The position numbers and the translations under genes are program-made. DNA of 5,982 nt from CSP1-8 sp049688015 (GTDB lineage: Bacteria > Desulfobacterota > Deferrimicrobia > Deferrimicrobiales > Deferrimicrobiaceae): positions 1-5,982 of the forward strand of contig JBAVJZ010000188.1 of assembly GCA_049688015.1 (NCBI GenBank). The letters run 5' to 3'. The notes beneath the pieces were generated by a model, which worked only from the letters and a program-made list of their open reading frames with translations, was not told the DNA's origin and did no database searches. The first letter of the stretch is position 1; every line of letters begins with the position of its first letter. Below, piece by piece: positions 1 to 5,982 of this stretch.

Positions 1-18
1 GGGGGCCCCTTCCGGTTG

Positions 19-58
19 GTACCGCCTATATCCTGGTGTTACCGACTATAGCCTATGG
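19..58. repeat. Two imperfect 20-bp direct repeat copies
   Basis: Two adjacent copies with a 20-bp period share the core TACCGnCTATAnCCT (13 of 15 core positions identical, 14 of 20 over the full unit). They lie downstream of the hppA stop, in the 105 bases at the left edge that contain no gene on either strand. Upstream of position 18 the pattern does not continue. With only two degenerate copies this could be chance or the edge of a longer repeat outside the window. No function is assigned. Confidence 0.3.
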
Positions 59-105
59 CGCATCCCGTCAGAGACGCCAAAATCCCCGGTCGGGCCGCCC
101 TCCTC

Positions 106-2649
<2,544 letters not shown>

Positions 2650-2651
2650 GA

Positions 2652-2660
2652 CCCCTCCCT
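2652..2660 (-). promoter_or_regulatory. Strong ribosome binding site of hppA
   Basis: On the minus strand AGGGAGGGG is followed by TC and then ATG 2649. It is the only good Shine-Dalgarno sequence among the possible in-frame starts. The upstream in-frame ATG at 2703 and the far upstream start at 2898 have none. It therefore fixes the pyrophosphatase start. Confidence 0.8.
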
Positions 2661-2764
2661 GTATGGAAGATATGAAATGTGACGAGATTCCGCCGGGAAC
2701 CATTATGGTTTCACGAACCCCGAAGGTCCGTTCGCTTCCCCGGACGATGAGATAAAACGCATTG

Positions 2765-2793
2765 TAAATAGCACGGACTTCCGGGCAGGTCAA
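2765..2793 (-). promoter_or_regulatory. Candidate sigma70 promoter for hppA
   Basis: On the minus strand TTGACC (2793-2788) is separated by exactly 17 bases from TATTTA (2770-2765), which runs into an A/T-rich TACAAT. The -35 box matches 5 of 6 consensus bases. The -10 box is poor (3 of 6), and the better TACAAT would need a 21-base spacer. If it is used, transcription starts near 2758 and leaves a leader of about 108 bases before hppA. The site lies just after the GTPase gene and would let the pump be made independently of the riboswitch. Confidence 0.4.
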
Positions 2794-2803
2794 GGGGAAA
2801 GGG

Positions 2804-2818
2804 GAGGCGTCCCGCCTC
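2804..2818 (-). terminator. Small hairpin after the GTPase stop, weak or leaky terminator
   Basis: Immediately after the TGA of the GTPase gene, GAGGCG-GGA-CGCCTC forms a perfect 6-bp stem with a 3-base loop. It is followed by CCCCTTTCCCC rather than a run of Ts, so termination would be inefficient at best. It may instead protect the 3' end, or partly uncouple hppA from the upstream gene. The hppA promoter candidate begins within about 10 bases. Confidence 0.35.
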
Positions 2819-4465
2819 TCAGGAAGAATCTCCCAGGTAGCCCGTAAGTTCCGCGATCGCTTCGCGAATCCCGGGGGACTCGGCGGTCTTTCGCCCAAGG
2901 AGGGCCTCGAGGGTGGACAGTTCGCTCCGGATGACCTTCCCCGCCTGGCCGGCCAGGCGGGCGATCTCCGCGGCGGTGCTTTCCCTCCATGCAGCGGACA
3001 GGCGGAACAGGCTCTTCTCGGCTTCGAAGCCGACGTGATGCAGGAAATGGCGCCGGATGAGCGGTCCGAACACCGTGGTGGGGATCAGGAACCAGAGGAT
3101 GTCGAAGTGCGAGTCGAACACCCTGCCACACGATGTGTCGGGCATGCGGGGGGCGCTTGCGTCCAGCGACACGCGGGACCGTTCGAGTTCGATTCCGAGA
3201 ACGACCCGCACGTTTTCCGCCAGTCGTCCCTGAAACCCCTCCACCAGGCGTTCCATACGGTCCCGGACCTCCACAAGCAGCTTCCCGAACCCCTCTTTCT
3301 CGGCATCGGACAGGACGGCAATCTCCCGGGCAAAGTGGTCCTGTGCCCACTGCTCGTACCGGCGGGTAAGTCGCCAGAGGTTTCCCCGCCAGGAAGGCAT
3401 CTCCTCCGCAAGCCTCTCCCGGGTCTGCCGCAGAAGCATCCCCTGGTGACGAAGGATCCTCACCTCGATCCTCTTCCGGGCGTCCTCCCGGCACTTGCCT
3501 GCGACAAGAGAGACTTCTTCCAGGACGTTTGCGAGCTGCACGCGTTCGTTCAGGATCCGCCCGCGGAGGGTCTCCCGGAGGGAATCGTTGGCGCTTGCGG
3601 CTTCCCGGGCGATCCGCAGGTACTGAAGCTGTTCCTGCATCAGGGTGCGCATCTTGTGGGTGAAGATGGCCTTCCTCTCCTCCCGGCTGCGGGAAGCCAG
3701 CGGCGTGAACAGGCGCTCCGCGATCTCCCCGCGCCAACGGTCCGCCCCGGAGCGGCAGGAAAAAGGAAAGAGCGGGAACTCCGAACCCAGTTCCCTGTCA
3801 AGGGTGGTCCGGACGTGTCGGGTCACGACCAGGAGGTCGGATTCGCTCAACAGGTCCACCTTCGTAAGGAGGATCACGATCCGGGGGGTGTGCCGCGCCA
3901 GATCCCGAAGGAGGGAGATGTCCTGCTCCGATACCGGCTGGTCCACGCTGATGGCGACCAGCGACGCGGCGGCACGGGGGAGCCACTCCATCGTCACCTG
4001 CGTGTTGTGGCGAAAAGCGCTTCCCAGGCCGGGCGTATCGAGGAACCGGGTGTTGGGATACCTGCCGAGAGAGGGAAGATCCACGGTCACCTGGACAACG
4101 GCCTTCCGGTTCTCCGGGTTTTTCTCTTCCGTAACGAAGTCCGGCAGTTCGGCGACGCGGACGACCTGTTCCGCACCGTCCGCGAACCGCACGCGTGCCC
4201 GTTCCCGTTCCCCGAAGCAAAGGACGGTGAGCACCGAGGTCACGGGGATCGCTCCGACAGGCAGGACGTCCTGCCCCACGATACAGTTCAGGAAGGAACT
4301 CTTCCCCGCCTTGAAGCGGCCCAGTACGGCGACGTCGATGGTCCCGTCCTGTCTGAGACCCTGCCGGCATGCCTCGATCTGCGGGTCGAGGCTTTGCAGA
4401 CGGTAGTGGTCCCGGATCTCGACGAGCCGCTCCAGGAGCCGTTCCGGATTTTCCTCGCGTATCAT
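2819..4465 (-). CDS. Bacterial dynamin-like GTPase
   Basis: This 548-residue dynamin-family GTPase probably acts at the cytoplasmic face of the membrane in GTP-driven remodelling or repair. All G motifs are present: P-loop GRFKAGKS at 49-56, the switch I region PVTSVLT at 74-80, DTPG at 143-146, TKVD at 201-204, and a G5-like SCRSG at 236-240. After the G domain comes a long charged helical stalk (about 260-440). A hydrophobic patch at 454-470 (FDILWFLIPTTVFGPLI) is in the position expected for the membrane-inserting paddle. A further helical segment then returns to the C-terminus. There is no partner GTPase gene, so it is a one-gene type rather than a tandem pair. ATG 4465 was chosen because an earlier GTG at 4555 would put the leader terminator hairpin inside the coding sequence. 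GTG 4480 is an alternative, with AAGGGG 12 bases upstream (553 residues). The gene lies directly behind a fluoride riboswitch. Substrate membrane and true role are unknown. Confidence 0.88.
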   Translation of the reverse strand: MIREENPERLLERLVEIRDHYRLQSLDPQIEACRQGLRQDGTIDVAVLGRFKAGKSSFLNCIVGQDVLPVGAIPVTSVLTVLCFGERERARVRFADGAEQVVRVAELPDFVTEEKNPENRKAVVQVTVDLPSLGRYPNTRFLDTPGLGSAFRHNTQVTMEWLPRAAASLVAISVDQPVSEQDISLLRDLARHTPRIVILLTKVDLLSESDLLVVTRHVRTTLDRELGSEFPLFPFSCRSGADRWRGEIAERLFTPLASRSREERKAIFTHKMRTLMQEQLQYLRIAREAASANDSLRETLRGRILNERVQLANVLEEVSLVAGKCREDARKRIEVRILRHQGMLLRQTRERLAEEMPSWRGNLWRLTRRYEQWAQDHFAREIAVLSDAEKEGFGKLLVEVRDRMERLVEGFQGRLAENVRVVLGIELERSRVSLDASAPRMPDTSCGRVFDSHFDILWFLIPTTVFGPLIRRHFLHHVGFEAEKSLFRLSAAWRESTAAEIARLAGQAGKVIRSELSTLEALLGRKTAESPGIREAIAELTGYLGDSS

Positions 4466-4518
4466 CACATTGTGCGCCACGATGCCCGGAAACCCCTTCT
4501 CCTTCCTGCCCGACCCGG

Positions 4519-4553
4519 AAAACGAAAACGCCCCCCGGGATCTCCCGGCGGGC
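4519..4553 (-). terminator. Intrinsic terminator in the riboswitch leader (expression platform)
   Basis: On the minus strand a GC-rich stem of 10 pairs with one C-C mismatch (arms 4553-4543 and 4540-4530, closing on a small AGAT-type loop) is followed by GTTTTCGTTTT. This is an intrinsic terminator with an interrupted U tract. It stands between the fluoride aptamer and the GTPase start, where the expression platform of a transcriptional riboswitch is expected. A segment at 4593-4582 (CCCGGCCGGGGC) is complementary, with a small bulge, to the left arm and could act as antiterminator. The hairpin itself is clear. The switching scheme is inferred. Confidence 0.7.
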
Positions 4554-4607
4554 ACCGTTTCCCTTTCTCCGTCAAAGCAGCGCCCCGGCCGGGTGTTCTC
4601 TCTCCAC

Positions 4608-4660
4608 GGTCAGGGGTCATCAGCCCGGACGGGCGGTTAAAGGCGAACCCCATCGCCTTT
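4608..4660 (-). promoter_or_regulatory. Fluoride riboswitch aptamer (crcB motif)
   Basis: The minus-strand RNA matches the crcB/fluoride riboswitch core. P1 is AAAGGCG (4660-4654) paired with CGCCUUU (4645-4639), enclosing AUGGGGUU. AACCGCC and a GCCC/GGGC P3 hairpin (4634-4631 with 4626-4623, loop GUCC) follow, then the conserved UGAUG (4622-4618). ACCCC (4617-4613) can form the diagnostic pseudoknot with GGGGU (4651-4647). Compared with the Bacillus cereus element as I recall it (GGAGU with ACUCC), the pseudoknot pair has changed on both sides, which is a compensatory change. These RNAs bind F- through Mg2+ ions and normally turn on fluoride-resistance genes. Here the first gene downstream is a dynamin-like GTPase, and the next is a membrane pyrophosphatase. 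The aptamer ends 142 bases before the GTPase ATG. Confidence 0.95.
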
Positions 4661-4680
4661 CCTAACCAACGCTCGCACTT

Positions 4681-4689
4681 AGGATATCA
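4681..4689 (-). promoter_or_regulatory. Candidate extended -10 promoter for the riboswitch unit
   Basis: On the minus strand TGA-TATCCT resembles an extended -10 element (TGnTATAAT, 4 of 6 in the hexamer). It would start RNA near 4674, just before the aptamer P1 stem, which is the usual short leader for these riboswitches. No convincing -35 box is seen at 16-18 bases. An A9 tract lies about 40-48 bases upstream of the predicted start, where an UP element would be. The evidence is positional and modest. Confidence 0.35.
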
Positions 4690-4695
4690 CATCGT

Positions 4696-4722
4696 CGGGG
4701 GCGCAAATCCCCGTTTTTTTTT
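4696..4722 (+). terminator. Intrinsic terminator, plus strand
   Basis: CGGGG (4696-4700) pairs with CCCCG (4709-4713) across an 8-base loop, followed directly by nine Ts. The stem is short but the T tract is ideal. No plus-strand gene ends just before it within the window, so it probably stops antisense or read-through transcription before dusB. Read on the other strand, the same bases supply an A9 tract upstream of the riboswitch promoter. Confidence 0.55.
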
Positions 4723-4784
4723 GCCTTCCCGCCGGGGCGGACACGGGGTTTCCGCTCCCGGCGGCGGTGATATAGTAGGAGATC

Positions 4785-5744
4785 ATGGATTTCAGGAAAA
4801 AATTGATCCTCGCGCCCCTGGCCGGAATCACGGACAGCACGTTCCGGCTCCTCTGTCGGGAAAACGGAGCCGACGTGACGGTGACCGAGATGATTTCTGC
4901 CAAGGGGCTGCTCATGCAGCCCGCAAGGACGGAGCGGTACCTCCGATTCGGGGAGGGGGAGCGCCCCATCGGCGCGCAACTGTTCGGCGCGGTTCCGGAG
5001 GAAATGGGGGAAGCAGCCGCGGAGATCGGTCGCCTCGGCTTCGACTTCGTCGACATCAATATGGGATGTCCGGTACGCAGGGTAACGGCAGGCGGTGCGG
5101 GCGCGGCTCTGCTCTCCCGCCCCCGTCTCGCGGGAAAAATCGCAAGAGCCGCCTCCGATGCCGCGAAGATCCCCGTAACCGTCAAGATCCGTTCGGGCTT
5201 CGGCACGCAAATCGACTCGTATCTCTCGGTGGCGAGGGAGGTCTTTGACGCAGGGGCCGCAGCCATCACTCTCCACCCGAGGACCCGGGGACAGATGTTT
5301 TCCGGCAGGGCCGACTGGGGACAGATCGCCCGGTTGAAAATGGAATTCCCCGACCGTGTCGTGATCGGCAACGGGGACGTAGGACATCCGAAGGATGCCT
5401 GCCGTATGGTTTCGGAAACCGGGTGCGACGCGGTGATGATCGGGCGCGCAGCCATGGGAAATCCCTGGATCTTCTCCGCGATCCGTGGGGAAATTGCGGC
5501 CGCCGCGTGGCCCGGCACGCTGGGGGCATCGCCGGACGGCCCCTCTCCCGAAGCACGCAGGGCGCTGATCCTGAGGCACGGAGAGGAGATGCACCGACGC
5601 CACGAAGAGGCCGGGATCCGCGATATGCGGAAGCACCTCGCATGGTACAGCCGGGGAATCCCGGGGGCTTCCGCGTTTCGGGGCCACCTCGTGAGGGTGG
5701 GGACCCTCGACGATTTCCGCCGTGCCGTAGCGAGATTCTTTTGA
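4785..5744 (+). CDS. dusB: tRNA-dihydrouridine synthase, DusB/NifR3 family
   Basis: This 319-residue FMN enzyme reduces specific uridines to dihydrouridine in the D-loop of tRNA, using NADPH, in the cytoplasm. The TIM-barrel landmarks are in order: APLAGITDSTFR at 10-21 (FMN site), TEMISAKGL at 34-42, QLFG at 65-68, DINMGCP at 90-96 with catalytic C95, VKIR at 133-136 (K134), HPRTR at 164-168 (H164), GNGDV at 195-199, and IGRAAMGNPW at 219-228 (phosphate binding). The C-terminal signature MRKHLAWYSRGIPG (281-294) is typical of the DusB/NifR3 branch. The length is normal. The start is ATG 4785, with AGGAG three bases upstream. It is transcribed divergently from the riboswitch unit and overlaps the next gene by four bases. 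No clear promoter was found: the TATAGT at 4771-4776 overlaps the ribosome binding site, so it could serve as a -10 only for a leaderless message. Confidence 0.95.
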   Translation: MDFRKKLILAPLAGITDSTFRLLCRENGADVTVTEMISAKGLLMQPARTERYLRFGEGERPIGAQLFGAVPEEMGEAAAEIGRLGFDFVDINMGCPVRRVTAGGAGAALLSRPRLAGKIARAASDAAKIPVTVKIRSGFGTQIDSYLSVAREVFDAGAAAITLHPRTRGQMFSGRADWGQIARLKMEFPDRVVIGNGDVGHPKDACRMVSETGCDAVMIGRAAMGNPWIFSAIRGEIAAAAWPGTLGASPDGPSPEARRALILRHGEEMHRRHEEAGIRDMRKHLAWYSRGIPGASAFRGHLVRVGTLDDFRRAVARFF

Positions 5745-5982
5745 ACGACCTCTTCCAGAAGACGCTTGAATCCGTAAACATCGGGATCCTCGCATTCGAC
5801 GGGACGGGAAGACTTGTCTACGCGAACCCGGCCGCCGAGGAGATTCTCCACGGGTCGTCACGGGCATTCACCGGAAAACATTACCGGACGATCTTCCGGG
5901 GGTCCCCCGGCGCCGCACGGATCCTCCGGAAGGCTATCGAGGACAACGCGGCCGTCACCGGATACGACGTGGAGCTCAGGAT
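5741..5982 (+). CDS. PAS-domain sensor protein, probably NtrB-like histidine kinase (partial)
   Basis: The frame opens with TTG 5741, which overlaps the dusB stop (TTGA), and runs past the right edge. Eighty complete codons are visible. The peptide begins (M)NDLFQKTLESVNIGILAFD and continues with a typical N-terminal PAS segment: GILAFD at 15-20, then GRLVYANPAAEEIL at 23-36. No ATG occurs in this stretch, and the next alternative start is a late GTG, so the overlapping TTG suggests translational coupling to dusB. PAS domains bind small ligands or mediate dimer contacts in signalling proteins. Position behind a dusB/nifR3 gene recalls nifR3-ntrB-ntrC, so a histidine kinase of the NtrB type is the best guess. 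The kinase domain itself is outside the window, so an NtrC-type or other PAS regulator cannot be excluded. Confidence 0.75.
   Translation, partial: MNDLFQKTLESVNIGILAFDGTGRLVYANPAAEEILHGSSRAFTGKHYRTIFRGSPGAARILRKAIEDNAAVTGYDVELR

Noticed and set aside
75..105. Terminator directly after hppA
   Set aside because: Only a 3-bp CCC/GGG stem before ATTTT could be drawn, which is too weak to call. The real terminator may lie outside the window.
2650..2898. N-terminal extension of the pyrophosphatase by 83 residues
   Set aside because: It would overlap the GTPase gene, contains no membrane-protein-like sequence, and its starts lack an SD sequence. ATG 2649 has an excellent one.
4466..4555. GTPase start at GTG 4555
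   Set aside because: There is an acceptable purine-rich stretch upstream, but this start would place the leader terminator hairpin and U tract in the coding region. The added residues are low-complexity.
4771..4776. TATAGT as a -10 box for dusB
   Set aside because: Transcription would begin at or after the ribosome binding site, giving a leaderless message. The sequence 17 bases upstream (GTTTCC) is not a -35 box.
3035..5248. Long plus-strand open frame crossing the GTPase gene, the riboswitch and dusB
   Set aside because: It overlaps two clearly conserved genes in other frames and a structured regulatory RNA. Its composition is Arg/Pro/Gly-rich and it has no family motif.
4662..5867. Minus-strand open frames opposite dusB and the PAS gene
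   Set aside because: No conserved motif is present, the frames are Arg/Ser/Pro-rich, and they lie antisense to a fully motif-supported dihydrouridine synthase.

Overview
This is a GC-rich chromosomal window from a proteobacterium-like, probably anaerobic organism. The gene set recalls Desulfuromonadota/Geobacter-type bacteria: a membrane pyrophosphatase, a single-gene bacterial dynamin-like GTPase, and a dusB/nifR3 gene followed by a PAS sensor protein. The taxonomic assignment is only a guess from gene content and base composition. The window holds three complete genes, one partial gene, and a compact regulatory region between two divergent transcription units.

Leftward (minus-strand) unit, about 4690 down to 106. 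A weak promoter near 4681-4689 leads directly into a clear fluoride riboswitch aptamer (crcB motif, 4608-4660). A GC-rich hairpin with a U-rich tail follows (4519-4553) and is the likely expression platform. Next come a dynamin-like GTPase of about 548 residues (2819-4465) and an 847-residue membrane-integral proton-pumping pyrophosphatase (106-2649). The gap between these two genes carries a small hairpin right after the GTPase stop and a candidate sigma70 promoter, so the pyrophosphatase may be expressed both by read-through from the riboswitch and from its own promoter. The pyrophosphatase has the lysine that marks K+-independent enzymes, but it is unlike the canonical family in several ways. 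It appears to belong to the divergent, Na+-regulated H+-PPase subfamily.

Rightward (plus-strand) unit, 4785 to beyond the right edge. A complete DusB/NifR3-type tRNA dihydrouridine synthase overlaps by four bases the start of a PAS-domain protein that runs off the window. That layout is like the nifR3-ntrB arrangement. A hairpin followed by nine Ts (4696-4722) shields this unit from transcription coming from the left.

The most notable feature is the wiring. A fluoride sensor sits in front of a membrane-remodelling GTPase and a PPi-driven proton pump, with no fluoride exporter (CrcB/Fluc or CLC-F) in view. Fluoride inhibits soluble pyrophosphatases, and HF carries protons into the cell. A fluoride-responsive membrane pyrophosphatase plus a membrane-maintenance GTPase is therefore a coherent but unproven stress-response unit.
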